From Gadus chalcogrammus (lineage: Eukaryota; Chordata; Actinopteri; Gadiformes; Gadidae): DNA of 64,000 nucleotides. Below the pieces are notes generated by a model. That model did not search any database. It was not told the DNA's origin and worked only from the letters and a program-made list of their open reading frames with translations. The stretch spans positions 6,171,945-6,235,944 of the forward strand of contig NC_079428.1 in assembly GCF_026213295.1 (NCBI RefSeq), read 5' to 3'. The position numbers and the translations under genes are program-made. This document shows positions 1-12,839 of the stretch, piece by piece. Numbering within the stretch: the first letter of the stretch is position 1; the number at the start of each line of letters is the position of its first letter.

Positions 1-1379
1 CTTCCAGGGCAGGTTTCACCGCCAGAGGATTCCTGCGGTGGGCAGGTCATGGTTCATCTCAGCGGGGGGGGGGGGGGGGGGGGTGGGGGGTCGGAAGAAG
101 TCGGAAGAGGGCGCTCCCAAAGGTCTCGTCGTCTTCAGGCGGTCAGGTGGACGGAACTGACCCGGAGCTGAGGGCAGCTTTGTAGCGCTTTTACGTTTGG
201 TAGGTTAGGGGCGAGTGAACCACTGCCTTTAACCTTTCAACCCGGCTGACTGGGGCTCCGTGTGGATACTTCCTGAGGAGTCCACCCACCCTATGAAAGG
301 TGGAGTCTATAAAGTTCTCATGGGCAACATGAGTCAACATGGGTGGATAGAGTTCTGCCAACAGAGAACAAAGGGGGAGGGGGGGGAGAGGAAGGGGAAC
401 AGCTGGGAGAGGCTTAGTGGGCCTCCACCTACTGGGACTGAGGAGCAGGAAGGAAGTGGAAGAAGATCCCATGAGCACAGCTGGGGGAATACAACCAAGA
501 CGCAACCGGTGCAAACCGCGGCATCGCCAGTGTGTGGCATTAGGTGGAAACTGGATAGGATGATAACAAAGACAATGAAAGAATGACCAATCTCTTATCT
601 CATAATCATTATTATCTATCCATTATAGTCTAAGGGGTTGTTTTTTCTTAAACACAATGCGAATTAAAATGAGCTATGAGATACTTTACAATTCAATAAA
701 TACAAAAATGGGTCAATTGAAGGGCTCAAGAATGTGCTGTAAAAGCAATGATAGGATATGCATACGGCAAAGAAGGCCCAAGGGTGCAGGATGGAAGAGG
801 CTACTATCAAAGGAACTCTTTGTTTCTTTCCATGTTTCCTCTTTCAACATAGATATCACCAAGCCCATGCTGTGCTACTCTCTTTTCCTCTATCATTGGA
901 TCCAATAATCTGAATATTCACTGGTGAACAACAGAGCTGGAAATAAATTCCACTTTGTAAATGCTACCCTCAAATGCATTATTCATTTTTTTCCGGCTCA
1001 TTTTAATAACTGCCTCCATGCAAATTGTGAGAGTAGAAATTCATACAGGCTGGGATAAAGAAAGAGGCGCTTTACTGTGAAACGTACCATCCTTATCCTC
1101 GGGTCCCCCCATTCACCTCTGAATTCGAAGAAATACGAATAATGAAACATATTGAGACGTATACTGTGGGTGGCCAATATGACATGTAAAATAAGGTAAT
1201 AATGATATCGTATATTACATATTTTGTGCTTGCACATTATTATAAGCAAATTCTGTCATAGCATAGAAATAAATACCCAAGCCTACATCCAGCTTGGTTG
1301 TAGGATGTATATGCAATATGTCTGTGTGTGGGTATGGGCCTCGTCTGGATCAATGGGCGGCTTTTAGGAACATCTTTAA
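1..1379. other. Upstream unique sequence (5' flank of the ADAM gene)
   Basis: The stretch holds a poly-G run at 64-90, a purine-rich patch near 370-470, and otherwise unique, fairly AT-rich DNA. I see no exon with convincing splice sites on either strand. Because it lies 5' of the signal-peptide exon it should contain distal promoter sequence, but no TATA box at a fixed distance or CpG island can be named with confidence. Confidence 0.5.
64..90. repeat. Poly-G tract
   Basis: Twenty G, one T, then six G. Confidence 0.95.
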
Positions 1380-1554
1380 AGTCCTAGGGGGGGGAGCGGG
1401 AAAGTCACCTATCGGGCTCGCGCCCTCCAATCCGCTCCATGTCTTGTTTTGCCGCGCGCCCGACAGCTTCAGCACTCGGGCTGAAGCGAGTCTGAAGGAG
1501 TCGGCGGAAGAGCGAGCCAAGGGAGGACGGCTAGCGGCACCGAGGGTCACAGGG
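1380..1554 (+). promoter_or_regulatory. Likely 5'UTR / proximal promoter of the ADAM gene
   Basis: This is a locally CpG-rich patch directly upstream of the proposed start codon, unlike the AT-rich DNA on both sides. It stays open in the frame of the start codon, and the nearest in-frame upstream ATGs lie before 1330, outside the GC-rich block. A GGGCGG Sp1-type box lies just upstream near 1354. The transcription start cannot be fixed from sequence alone. Confidence 0.35.
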
Positions 1555-1684
1555 ATGTACAGTAAACACAGGCAGAAAAATGCCCAAATCTTGCCGACAC
1601 AATGTGGACGTTTCCTTTTTATCCTATCTTTTCTGCTGCTCAACGGCGTGCCGGAGCGGGCGAGCGGGGACCTCGGAGAACAAG
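1555..1684 (+). CDS. ADAM-family metalloprotease, exon 1 (signal peptide)
   Basis: This is the first coding exon of an ADAM protein, a type I membrane zinc metalloprotease-disintegrin. It encodes 43 residues plus one base. A basic n-region (MYSKHRQK) is followed by a hydrophobic core, FLFILSFLLLNG (about residues 20-31), and a plausible signal peptidase site after ERASG, leaving DLGEQ as the start of the mature pro-protein. The start was chosen because the ATG has a purine at -3 (cagggATG) and sits at a normal distance from the core; earlier in-frame ATGs would add about 80 residues of low-complexity leader. The exon ends at AACAAG|gtaaag, a good donor, in phase 1. Joining to 16639 restores frame through an Ala codon. 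The signal peptide alone would not identify the family; the ADAM call comes from exons 2 and 3. Confidence 0.7.
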
Positions 1685-2920
1685 GTAAAGAGAAACGCAC
1701 GCCATGCCGACGCCTCTGTAAAAGTTGTCTTTCTTTTTTATCTACCAGTTGCGCGAAGCGGCTCCTTAGGGCTGTTGTCGGTGACTATGGTTGCTTTTAA
1801 AAAAATGTAGCCCGTTGAATAGAGTAGGCTATTAGGTATTTTGTGGATGAGATACATGTTTATGCAATGTTCATGTGTAATTTGAGCACTGAAACTTTGC
1901 TCCGGAGTGACTTGCTTTTACCAATGTCCATAAAAGGCATAGTATTTAGAGCAATGGATGTCCAGGGCTTTCGTTATGCCTTTCCCCTCTGGTAGAATAT
2001 GATTTCTTATATCTCTGCCAATTCTGTTTTGTTTTGCCTTTTAGATTGCTGATGGAGTTTCTCAAGCACTAACTGTAATGGATGTGGCAATTAGGCTGCT
2101 TAAACTGAGACTTAAACTGATTAGAGAATAGACTCAAATTAACTGTTATTGTCGACCTAGGCTATGTCTTAAGATATATTATATTGTCCCCATGACGTCC
2201 GACCTCATATATAAAAGGCTCGTTTGAAGGGAACAGCCTCCGGACTACATCATTGTAATTCAGACCACTGTCATGTGGTTTCAATCGCCTCTGGGCAAAA
2301 GACTCATACAATTCTCTCTATTTAAACAAAATGAAGTTGTTTTGCGGTACATTACCAAGTAGGCTAATGGCAAGATACTCATTCATCCAAGCAAGAGTTT
2401 CGACTAAACGAGCATTTATCATCTTGCATTTCTGCTGCCTATAGGGGTAATAAACTGCTGTGTGCTCAAATAATCAACATGTCTTTGATGAAAGTGTTAC
2501 GCTGCAGCCAGCTCTACAGCATCATGGGAAAAATGATAAGGGGATCACATGGGAATCTTTTTTTCCAAAATATGCATGTGATCGCGATTCATCACAACTC
2601 AGGAACGCAAGACAGAAGTAGTGTGGGGGCATTATAAGCTCAAAATATACATCCATGTGGGTTCAGTCTTTTCACTGACCCGCAGAAATGTAACCTAAAC
2701 CGATAGTTACGTCTGGCAGCACGCCTACGGAGGTTTGCAGGGAAACGTAACTCTTGTGCAGCGACAGAGGCTTTCACATTTACATTGCATATTTACAATT
2801 ACCATAAACTGTCATTTAACTAACATATGGCTTTCATGCATATGTTTACTGTCTCAGCTCACTACATTCTCTGTATGTCATATACCTAAAGAAAGATCCA
2901 TTCTTTAGGCTCCTTTCTTT

Positions 2921-3006
2921 AACCCCCCCCCCCCAAAAAAAAAAAAACACTCATAAAACACACACACACGCACACGCACACGCACACGCTCACGCACACA
3001 CACATA
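2921..3006. repeat. C/A homopolymers and imperfect (CA)n/(CG)
   Basis: C run, A run, then CACACG-type dinucleotides. Confidence 0.9.
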
Positions 3007-4044
3007 AAAAATGCAAATAATGAATAAGATAATGTACAGGCAAGCTAACTGCCGATGTCTATTTGCAAATATAACCGACAGATAAAATATTTTACCTATA
3101 TGATGTGAATTGGTTCGGACCGTTCAGGAATCCTCTCCCGCACTAATATGCTACTCAGTGGAATGATAGTATGGCTTTATCTACTCTAAAAGTAGGCAGA
3201 AGATATAGAAAAAGACTATCTTATTCTTGTCATGTCTTAAGGAGAAATGCAATGCACATCTTCCCGTGCTTCTCAGAAGCTAATCTAATCAACACACAAT
3301 TTACCGGTTGCTTATTACTCATGCGTTCCTTACATTGCCTGCACTTAGAGGAAGAACACAAAATGGTTTCAGCCGGGTAAACTCACAAACAGAAAAACAA
3401 ACACCGGCCCATTTTGTTTGCCATCTCCGGCAGACCTTATCTAATGCATTGGAATTGAGCACCTTGACATAAACACACTCTAGCATGACCCCATCAATGC
3501 TCACCTCCCCCTTTCCGGCCTACTCTAGGCATACCTGCTGCGTGTTCATACTCGGCCAAGATCATTTCCTTTGACACTTATTTTGGGCAGCTGAGGTTTT
3601 ACCTCGCATCCAGGATCTTGTTTGCTCCTTCAAGAGGGGCTCTCTGTTTGGTGTGTGGGGCGCTCGGGGTATTTATTTTAAATGAAGGTGAGAAAAAAAG
3701 AACCCAGGCTGGCAACGTGTCAGGACTCTATAAGATGGGCCGAGATGGGCTTGATCGCGGCCTCGACACCGCCGCTGTTTCAAGTCGAGAGTTCAGTAGA
3801 TGGCGGTGGAAGGCCTATTTGTCAGGTTGTCAGTTCTGTCGTCAGCCAGCCTCCTGTTGTCACGATGCTCTCCGTGCCCTTTCTGTCGGCTCCCCCTAAA
3901 CCACGTTGTTGCCTCTCAGATCTCCTGATCAAAGGGTTAAAAAGCGCACATATTCCTAAAGGAAAAAGGAAAAAAACACGCTTGGGCCTTGAGAGAGGAC
4001 CTTGGGTGACCTCCCGCTGGGCGCTGCCGTCGCTCTCCAGCACA

Positions 4045-4061
4045 CCCCCCCCCCCCCCCCC
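4045..4061. repeat. Poly-C tract
   Basis: About 17 consecutive C. Confidence 0.9.
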
Positions 4062-4196
4062 AGACCGAACGCGTCTGTCGCTCCGCACGTCGGACGCGGC
4101 GTCAGCGGCACGGCTCATTTAACCGCCGGCCGCTGCGGTCCAGCGGTCACCGCCGGCAACCGTCCGCACAACGCTTCCACCCAGGGGGATGATGTT

Positions 4197-4320
<124 letters not shown>

Positions 4321-4431
4321 GTAATTTTGGTACTGACCGAGCAAAGGCTAAGAACAATTGACAGCTAGACCCTAAAGCCTAACTCTAGTATGTAGACGAC
4401 CTCTCCCTAAAACAAGTCTACACTGCATCGT

Positions 4432-4456
4432 GGGTGTGTGTGTGTGTGTGTGTGTA
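4432..4456. repeat. (GT)n microsatellite
   Basis: Uninterrupted short GT array. Confidence 0.9.
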
Positions 4457-4888
4457 CGCAAACGGCAGTGGGCGTATGCACAGCCAATCTGGTCGGTGCT
4501 TTCTTTGAACGTTGAAAGACAAAGGTGTTCTGCTTCCATTAGTGACAACTCTACCAACACCCACGCCTGCCTTTTCAGCAAAACCGTGGAGCACACTTCT
4601 GGACAAGAGTTTGGCATCCCCCGCAGCGTTGAGCGGTTCTTCGTAGCGCGGTGGCGGCGGTCTGTGTGCGATACACTCAAAGAGACACAGGTCTCTGAGT
4701 GGTGAAGGGCCTCTATTTGGCTCGCTGCGTGGGCCGCCTCTCTCTTTATGAGTCCCTTTTAATTTTTCCCGGGGTCATGTTTATCCTCGGTGGTGATGAT
4801 GAGAGTGTGTAGGAGGTGGACAGGATGAGGAGAGGACAGCGTTTCAGAAATCGGTTCCTGAACAGCGCCTGGTCGTGATGCACTGGTG

Positions 4889-4910
4889 CCCCCCCCCCCC
4901 CCCCCCCCCC
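4889..4910. repeat. Poly-C tract
   Basis: About 22 consecutive C. Confidence 0.9.
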
Positions 4911-7900
4911 TGTGTGTGTGCCAGGTTCGAGATGAGAAGGGGTTCGGTCCCCCTGCGTAACTTATAGAGTGGGTGAGCCCTTTTATGTTGACCTGAGAAT
5001 GACTGCGGCCAATGCGTCAAGCAATTAAAGATGCTGTCGCTGGGGTTTGAGAGTTGTAAAGGGACTGGGAGAGAGCAGAACAGAGCAGTTGGAGTGCAAC
5101 GCTAGGGCTGCGGTGCAATCCAACAGAACGTGTCTCATTACAATGTTACGACAAAGTAACTTCACAAAAAACGTTGGTTGTCTTTGTAGTTTCCGACAAA
5201 GTCTTACATTTGTAGTACTATTATAGTATTTGTGATACTGTCGCTTCTGTTGTGCGCAATCAAGTATGTAGGCGGGTTTCTATATTTAAGACACCTGTTT
5301 TCTTGATTATTCCTACATTTAGTGTGTACAGCCATTAATGAGCTAATGCCACCTTTTACATCATCATGCATTTATTATTCTTTCACTATTTCTTCAATGA
5401 CAATAATGACATGAATGAAACCGTTGAGGGGGGTGCAGTAGGGGGCACCTATGAAAATAAAACAAACGGCTAGAACGTGCCATGGAATCAGCAGGGCCTA
5501 GATGGTACACCCCCCTGGGGGGTCAACCTCAGTAGGACTGCCCAAACCCAGCTCTGCCTCAGTCGGTGTGGACCATCATAGTGCACGGTGCGGTGTGTTG
5601 ATATGTACTTTTGATTTATTTTATTTAATTTTGTTTGAATGTTGTGTGCTGAGGTTTTTGTTGGATTTAGTATTTTCTTTATTTGTACATTGGTGTGCTT
5701 AAATATTTTATTGATATTGTTTTATTTCCGAGGGGTGTGCTGCATATTTCTTCATCTTCCTTTTTTGTTTCATCTCCTTTTGTTTGCACTTCATTTGCCG
5801 GCAATTTTGTTTTGTTTTGAGAATGCATTGCTAGACAAGACTCAAGCCTGCCGACATTTGTTTAACCTTAAGCTATGTCTTCATTTGGAAGGTGTATAGC
5901 TATGGAATAATCAAGTCACACATCAATTATGATCAGAGTGCTGAGTCACCTGACGTGACCTATTACAATTGTTTGAGAGGCAGTTCATATATCTGGTATA
6001 CTTGATAGATTGTGTATAATATATACAGACAGGACACACCAGAGCTGATTTTAAGTGTAAGTCCAGTCTCAAGTCTTATGGTGCCAGTCCAAATCCAGTC
6101 TCCAGTGTTTTCTCAAGTCTTGGACAGGGATAAGTCAACACAGATAGATCCAGCTGACGCTGACACATTTGCAATCAGCGACTGCAGATTTTTGATGAAT
6201 AATCAGACGATTAATTAGCGATTGTTTGTTTGATGTTGTTGTTGTTTGTGGTGTAAAACATGTTTATTAATATGTATTTAGGGAGAGAATCAGTAATACA
6301 CACTGAAACCTGCCTCAGCGCCAGGGCCTGAAGTTAACTTTTCCAGTCTCCACCCACTGCTGCGGGTAGATAAAAATAATTTACCAACAACACAAGCTTC
6401 TTACCAGAGAAAAAAACCTAAGATGAAAGACAACGGAAAAGACACAGCGTGGATGTTGTTGAAGAGATGTAGTCCGACAGTAAAACTAAAACAAAATGTT
6501 TCCAGATGAAAATCAATGTCACAAGTTTGAATATGATAACGGATAACAATGTAAGTCCGTAAACAAAACATTGTTGCTGAAATAGTAACACATTCACGGC
6601 ACGGGTTCGATTTCATTCCTTCATCTGGAAATCACAGAACTGTGGTTGCGTTTTCTTTGTTCAATCCATTCGGTATAATTACATTTTCTACTTCACAAGT
6701 AAAGCAACGGCAATTTGAACTGAATTAGAGAGAAACACCAATCACTGACAGCAGGGGTTGGACAGCAGGGTTTCCTAAAAAGCACATGGCTTGGCCAATC
6801 CTAGGGCCTGGGGTGGACGTTTCGACTCGTTGCGATCAGCCACTGTGTCTGTGCCGTGACGTTTGGTATATTCAATACAGGGTGACACCGTGTTTATTGA
6901 CTTCGAAGCGACTTGATTTTCGGATAGGCCTGTTGAATATTCAACGGATATTCGCAAGCGGTGATGAAGCGATGCGAAGGGTAGCGGTGAAAGGTTCAGC
7001 AGGGAACCTCCCGCTGTGTCTAGCGGTGTTTACCGATGGGCTGCCGAGATCACAGCGCTAAACCGCTGAGAACAGGTGATCCCGGGCCAGAGCCCAGTGT
7101 GTCTCGCGGGCTACCTGACGTACTACAGTTCAGAGGCTGCGGGACTGCGGCACTGCCCCTCCGAGTGCGGGGCAATCTACTGGGGGGCCGTACAGGGGCC
7201 ACTGGGCTGCGGTGATTATGCAGTGTTTTCCCTGTAGGCTCTCAACAGTGGGGCAACAAACAAACAACAAACAACAGACAATGCATTCAGCGATTATTTA
7301 CCATATTCCTTAGAAGCTGGCAGAATTTGAGCTTTAAGTCCCCAGAGAGACTTGAGGCTCGAAGTGCTGGAGTCTCGGGTAAGTCAAGGCTCACACTAGG
7401 CGAGTCTAAGGCAAGTGCCCATTTTCTTTTCGCGAATCCAGTCCGAGTCTCAAGTCTGCAGTGCCCATCTCTGTCACACACAGTTATACATAGGTGCAGA
7501 TCTACTAAGATCCCATTTTGCATGGTTGTGTTGAATCCAAAGCAAAATGCCTTTGGTGCGCCCAGCATTATTTCAAATTCTAATTAAAAATATATTTTAT
7601 TGGTATATATATATTATTTTTGGCTTAGCTGATTGCAGTAGTAATTCAGCGTCGCCGATCCCCTTCTGGAGGTCTGTGTGGGGGAAACGCTGTGCTTTAG
7701 GTGAAGCTTTAGGCCAAGATGGGTGTGTTTGTGTTTGTAAACTGAGCTGTCCAGAAAGGGGGAAAGGAATAAACTCCTCTTAAAATGAAGTCATGGACTT
7801 AAATGCCTTGTGTCCTTCACAGTCACTTCAAAATGTTCAATTACCGGGAAAATCTCACAGTTGCACCGTCGCATTGAATACGATCATTATTTTATTGTAA

Positions 7901-7925
7901 TCAAACCCGGCCATTCCCGAGCCTT

Positions 7926-8032
7926 AATCTATCTCTCTCTCTTTCTTTCGCTCTTCCTTTTATCTTTCTTACTCTCAGATTGAACCATCATCGTCTCTCT
8001 CTCTCACTCTGTCCCTCTCTCTCACTCTCCCT

Positions 8033-8077
<45 letters not shown>

Positions 8078-8098
8078 GTCCCTCTCTCTCACTCTCCC

Positions 8099-8180
<82 letters not shown>

Positions 8181-8196
8181 GTTTGTTTCTTCCTGT
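7926..8196. repeat. (CT)n array with embedded 66-bp module
   Basis: Contains TCACTCTGTCCCTCTCTCTC followed by ACTCTCCCTA twice (8004 and 8071). The same module recurs at 18246. Confidence 0.95.
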
Positions 8197-8866
8197 TTCT
8201 TCTGCTTAAAAAAAGCTTAATTAGCATGAAATTACACACACCCTCGTTACCAAAGTGCAACCCCATAGCTGTCTTAAAATTAATGTAAACCGAAATAAAC
8301 AACATAATTATAACATCATAGCCACAACAGTTATTTTTAATTGGTAAATTGGTATGATTGTTAGAATTGAGCAAATGTCTCTCACTCCAATTCTCTCACC
8401 CACTCTCTCTCACTCACACACAAACATACACACACACAAAATGTAACCCATGGTTATTAGCTATTCAGCAGTAAACTCACTGTGCAGCGCACTGTGTGAA
8501 TAATATACAGCAGGGCATTACTAGGAAAGGTCAAACATTGAATGCAAATGTAAAACATTTTTGTTACGGTATTACTCTGCTCAGTGGGACTGTAAAACAG
8601 TCTTTAGAGGATGATATACAATACATTTTGTGCCACACAGTTCGACCCAGTGTATCAACCCATATATTGCAGCTACATTATACCATGGGCGATACTATGG
8701 CCTAACTACTGCAGTAATGGTTTTGTGTCTTTGTTTTGTAATGGCTGTCTAAACGGACCTGCTTAATGCACAGTATGAATTTTGAGTTTCATCCTCGGTG
8801 TGTCATAACGAGGAAGGTCCTTATTAAACACCAACAACAAAGCTGTTTCAAATGCCACCGTGGGAG

Positions 8867-9133
8867 TAGGGCTGAACTATTAATCGATTTCAAACCGACA
8901 ACGCAAAGTAATAGAATGCGATTTCCAAATCAGAAAGGCTGCGATTAAAATGTTTTGTTACTGCTACTGACTGAAGATCAGTAAGATTGTTGGTCATACT
9001 ATAGAATGATTTATTGCTTGTTTAGTGAATAATACGGAACATAAGAAACTTTAAGGAGAAAAATCGCATACTAAATCGCAATATTGGTCGAAATAATCAC
9101 AATTCGGTTATTTCCCCAAATCGTTCAGCCCTA
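8867..9133. mobile_element. hAT-type MITE, TAGGGCTGAACGATT family, short copy
   Basis: The element starts TAGGGCTGAACTATTAATCG and ends CCCCAAATCGTTCAGCCCTA, which gives imperfect terminal inverted repeats. It is flanked on both sides by the identical 8-bp direct repeat CGTGGGAG (8859-8866 and 9134-9141), the target-site length of hAT transposons. At 267 bp it has no coding capacity and is an internally deleted relative of the copy at 19828-20293, sharing the GGTCATACTATAGAATGAT and TTGCTTGTTTAGTGAATAAT blocks. Confidence 0.88.
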
Positions 9134-9673
9134 CGTGGGAGGGAAAGACTGTCAGCTGCTCTATCTTTTCTCTCTCTTTTCCAACTCTTTCTTTCTCCCT
9201 GAGACTCTTCTCCTCCGGCTTCGCATTCCACCACAACATCCCTAAGTGGGATTGAGGAAACACAAGCCAAAACCAAACATCTCTCTCTTCCCATGCAGCG
9301 TGACAGGGAAAGGACCCAGATGTACACACAGCAGGGCCCCAGCGGGAAACGACGCGCTCCAGAAATATCTGAAAATATCAGTCAATTCCAACTATGGTTG
9401 GAGTTGACTTAGCAGGGACTAGCGAGAGAGGCAGGGGTAAACAATGCATTCATATTGATCCTGCCATGAGTGGAATATCTATCCATGAAAGCTGTATTGA
9501 GTGGGAATCTTTAGTAGTCTTAATCTTAATTAGCTGTTCAACCAGATAGCCCAGGCAATCCCCACCCAGATAAAGTTTGTCTTTGGCTTGTTATGTATTC
9601 CAACCTGCACACCCATATTATTATTCGTCCCTCTCCCCTTTCAGCAGCCGATGATGAATGTGTTGAAAGGTTT

Positions 9674-10087
9674 CAGTGTTTCCCCTCTATGCATCCAGCA
9701 GTTGAGCAAGGCTGGATTAGCAGAGCCACAACCATCAGCCATGCACCCAAATACTGTTTGTTTTATTTAAAAACACATGTAGATGGCTCCTTACTGCGAC
9801 TCCCCCACAGTTGTTGCACTGTTACGTCTTATTGTTATAGCACTGAAGGAGAGCATTATTGTTGGTATGCCACAGAGCCTTGCACATCAGCATCGTGCAC
9901 GTGCACATCGACACCGTGCACGTGTACGTGCACATCATCAGCACCGTGCACGTGCACGTCAGCACCGTGCACGCGAAGATCAGCACTGTTCAGAGGCACA
10001 TTAGCCCCGTTTGGGCACAAATCAATATAGTTCACCTCACACACACACCACAGCCTCGGCTCTGAATAAATCATATTGGAAACACTG
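9674..10087. mobile_element. Possible hAT-type element with 10-bp terminal repeats
   Basis: The segment begins CAGTGTTTCC and ends GGAAACACTG, an exact 10-bp inverted pair of the CAGNG type used by hAT elements. The flanks (aaaggttt and agatatca) do not match, so no target duplication supports the boundaries. It encloses the 21-bp minisatellite. Confidence 0.35.
9888..10022. repeat. 21-bp minisatellite rich in GTGCAC / CACGTG
   Basis: Six head-to-tail units with consensus near CAGCACCGTGCACGTGCACGT start at 9888, 9909, 9939, 9960, 9981 and 10002. All are 21 bp except the second, which is 30 bp because GTGCACGT-like sequence is repeated internally. Later units decay steadily. Several units contain CACGTG (E-box). 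Since 21 is divisible by three, the plus strand shows a 7-residue peptide repeat (near ISTVHVH), but there is no evidence that it is translated. Confidence 0.85.
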
Positions 10088-10332
10088 AGATATCATCATG
10101 ATGGGGATTTCGCTCCATTTCCATTTTTATATTATAAAGATGCACAATACGCAGTGATGCATTCAAAATCAAACTTTAATGAATTCAATTCAGGTTGAAA
10201 TTGAAGGCAATTTTAGGCCATTGTGTCAAAATAACATGAAGACAATTGACTGTGTGCCATCTTTCTCTCTCCATCCGAGTCTCTCACTCTGTCTATCTCT
10301 ATCTATCTTTCTGTTTACGATCTATCCTAGTG

Positions 10333-10416
<84 letters not shown>

Positions 10417-10493
10417 GGATCCACCAAGGGAAATGATTTACCTTGGCAGATGTTTGTTTGAGCAGGGAGAGAGAGTGTGTGTGTGTGTGTGTG
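10333..10493. repeat. (CT)n array (10333-10416) and (GT)n (10469-10493)
   Basis: Pure CT for about 84 bp, unique spacer, then short GT. Confidence 0.95.
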
Positions 10494-11702
10494 CGCCCGC
10501 TGGCAGAGGCGATTGAGATGAAAGAAGAGACAATCAAAGGGGGCTTGGAAAACAGAATACTGGGCAGCACAGTGGGAGCAATGGGCAGCGGCGGCAACAC
10601 CGTGGCGGCTCAGACGCCGATACGTGCGCATCGAGGGGTCGGCTTTGTCAACAGAACACAAGACCGTACAGGAGCAAGGGGCGTGTCGGGAGTGAGTGTA
10701 GTTTCACTTTGTTTGCGGAAATCGATCGCTCCGTCTCACTTTGGCGTTCCCTGGAGCGTTTGCGTGTCCTATCCGGTGCCACCGCCCATGCGGGGGTCAG
10801 GGAAGAACACAGAGCAGGCTGGAGCAAGGAGCGGGTGGATCCTTGTTCCTAAGCGCCCGACAACGTGACCTTTACACTGAGAGCTGTTCAGTTCCTCAGA
10901 GTTTCTCAGGCACTTGCTTTCTTAATCCTTCATTATTCTTTTGTTTTTCCAACTCACGGTTACAAATGTGTTGTGGGTTTGTTAATGGGTTTGTTAATGG
11001 GTTGTCACAGGGAAAGGCAAACGTCTTGCCAGATCGTCTTCGCTCATCGTGATAGCCGGAAAGACCTTCACCTCATTGTTGACGTGCAGCTATGGTGAGA
11101 GCCAATACCCACTGGCTCATTATCATTAAACAGTCGCTTTGTTTCTCGGCGGATGGAGACGGGAGGTGAACAATAAAAACCCTCCTAAAATCAGTATTTG
11201 TTCTCCAAAATCTGTGCTTTTTTAACTGCAGTTTTTGAGGCTCTTGTTGAAGAGGAGTTGCCGACATAATAGTGTGCGTTAGTAACGGTGTTGTGAAGCC
11301 CCCCCCTTACCCTCCCATGGTGGGAGAGCAGCCAAACGCAGGTTGGCCTACATTTTAATCCATTTGTCTGCACGCAGATTAACAACAGGGCTGTTGTGAT
11401 AATTAAACCGCTTTCTTAGCCAGATGCTGCGCTGAAATCAAGGTAATTTGTCTCTCTCCTGAAGTGCAAATCATATCCAGCTCATAATCATCGCAGAGTA
11501 CGGCTATGCCTCCGTCTCAGATAAAGCAGATCTCGACCATCGCTGGACACGCCATGTCTCAGAAACCAAAACAGTGACTCACAGGCCTTGTCCGCCTGGA
11601 ATAAAGAGCGGTTAACGCGTGAGTCACGCCGCGCCGAGTGTGCAGAACAACACCTCTAGGTGTTGTTCTGAGTTGGCTGGAGCAAGGAGCAGGTAGTACT
11701 AC

Positions 11703-12222
11703 AGTAAGGTAGTACTACATGTGAAGACCAAACTGAAACCACAACTCTAGGTGTGGTTCTGGGCCAAGACCAGGGCTGGGCGATATTGCAAAAAATATTA
11801 TCACGATTATCTTTTTGATATTGATCGATATCGATATTAATCACGATATATTATTTGATACTGCTGCAGCCTGAAGAAACTAGAGTGTTCATTAGTTAAA
11901 CCATACTTTTTTGTTTATAACCATATTTGTGATAAGGGAACATTTAATCACATTTAAATATAAACATTTAACTTCACAAACGTGTTTTATCTGCTTCCAA
12001 CAGAACAATATAAGGTAGCTTGCCTTGTAACCTATTGAAAATAATGTAAATATTTTTTTATTTATTTTTTACTATCGAGCATTTATGTCTAATGCTTATC
12101 ATCATAATCGACGTGAGTTTTATCGCGATTAATAATCGTAATCGAATTATTGCCCAGCCCTAGCCAAGACCCTGGACTTTGACGCATTTCAGTTTGGTCT
12201 TCACATGTAGTACTACCTTACT
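11703..12222. repeat. Old palindromic element split by a hAT insertion
   Basis: A perfect 36-bp inverted repeat lies at 11703-11738 (AGTAAGGTAGTACTACATGT...) and 12187-12222. Removing the 392-bp hAT element and one target duplication leaves a hairpin element of about 120 bp. The arms are flanked by more copies of GGTAGTACTAC, and two shorter palindromes (cctctagg cores at 11651 and 11745) sit nearby. Confidence 0.8.
11771..12162. mobile_element. hAT-type MITE, CAGGGCTGGGCGATAT family
   Basis: The 5' end is CAGGGCTGGGCGATATTG and the 3' end ATTGCCCAGCCCTA, an imperfect terminal inverted repeat typical of a common fish hAT-type MITE. An exact 8-bp target duplication, GCCAAGAC, lies at 11763-11770 and 12163-12170. 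Subterminal GATAT/ATCGATATCGATAT repeats are also typical of this group. No coding sequence. Confidence 0.9.
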
Positions 12223-12839
12223 ACCTAAGTGTGAGAGCCGTATCCTCTGACTTGAACGTCACACTTTGTCTTACTTCCCATCTAGGTTGTGCTTATGCTT
12301 TGTTTGATCTTCCTGGCGGCTTGCACCTGTCCACTTGTTCCTCATTTAAAGAGCAGCCATGCTTTAGAATGGCTGCGGTGAGTGCCAGTTTGGGCTTCAC
12401 TAGACGACAATGTTTCTGAGTGGCTGAAAACCATGGTCCCGATGTGTGTGTGAGTGTCTGTACTCCACTACTGTACTGTTATTATTTTAGATGCATCTAA
12501 GTCTACCTTACCTTTTTGTAACTCAAGCAGAGAGAAAAAAGTTAATACTCTCAGTGTTTCCCCCAGTAAATGTCTCAGTCAAGGTGGTAAGCAGTCGGTG
12601 GTGTTAAGCGCTGCGCCGAAAAATTTTGGGGGTATTTTGCTCAAAGATGCCAGTACGCATGAATGAAATAAACGACTGTTTATTTCCATATAAATAAACA
12701 ACAGTAGGTACAAATGTTGTGCAAACATGCAGACACTACAAAATAAAATTAAAGAAAAGTGCAAATTAAATACAAATAATGGACAATACACTTAACTTTT
12801 GTATGCAAATTCAACTATTTACAGTTCCTTTTTTGGATC

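Noticed and set aside
3682..4122. 146-codon plus-strand frame
   Set aside because: Within chance length, ends in a poly-C run, and has no start context or domain.
12286..12377. 92-bp exon-like segment with good acceptor (cttcccatctag) and donor (GCG|gtgagt)
   Set aside because: Its length would break the frame between ADAM exons 1 and 2, two frames are open at once, and the peptide is not recognised. Likely a pseudo-exon.
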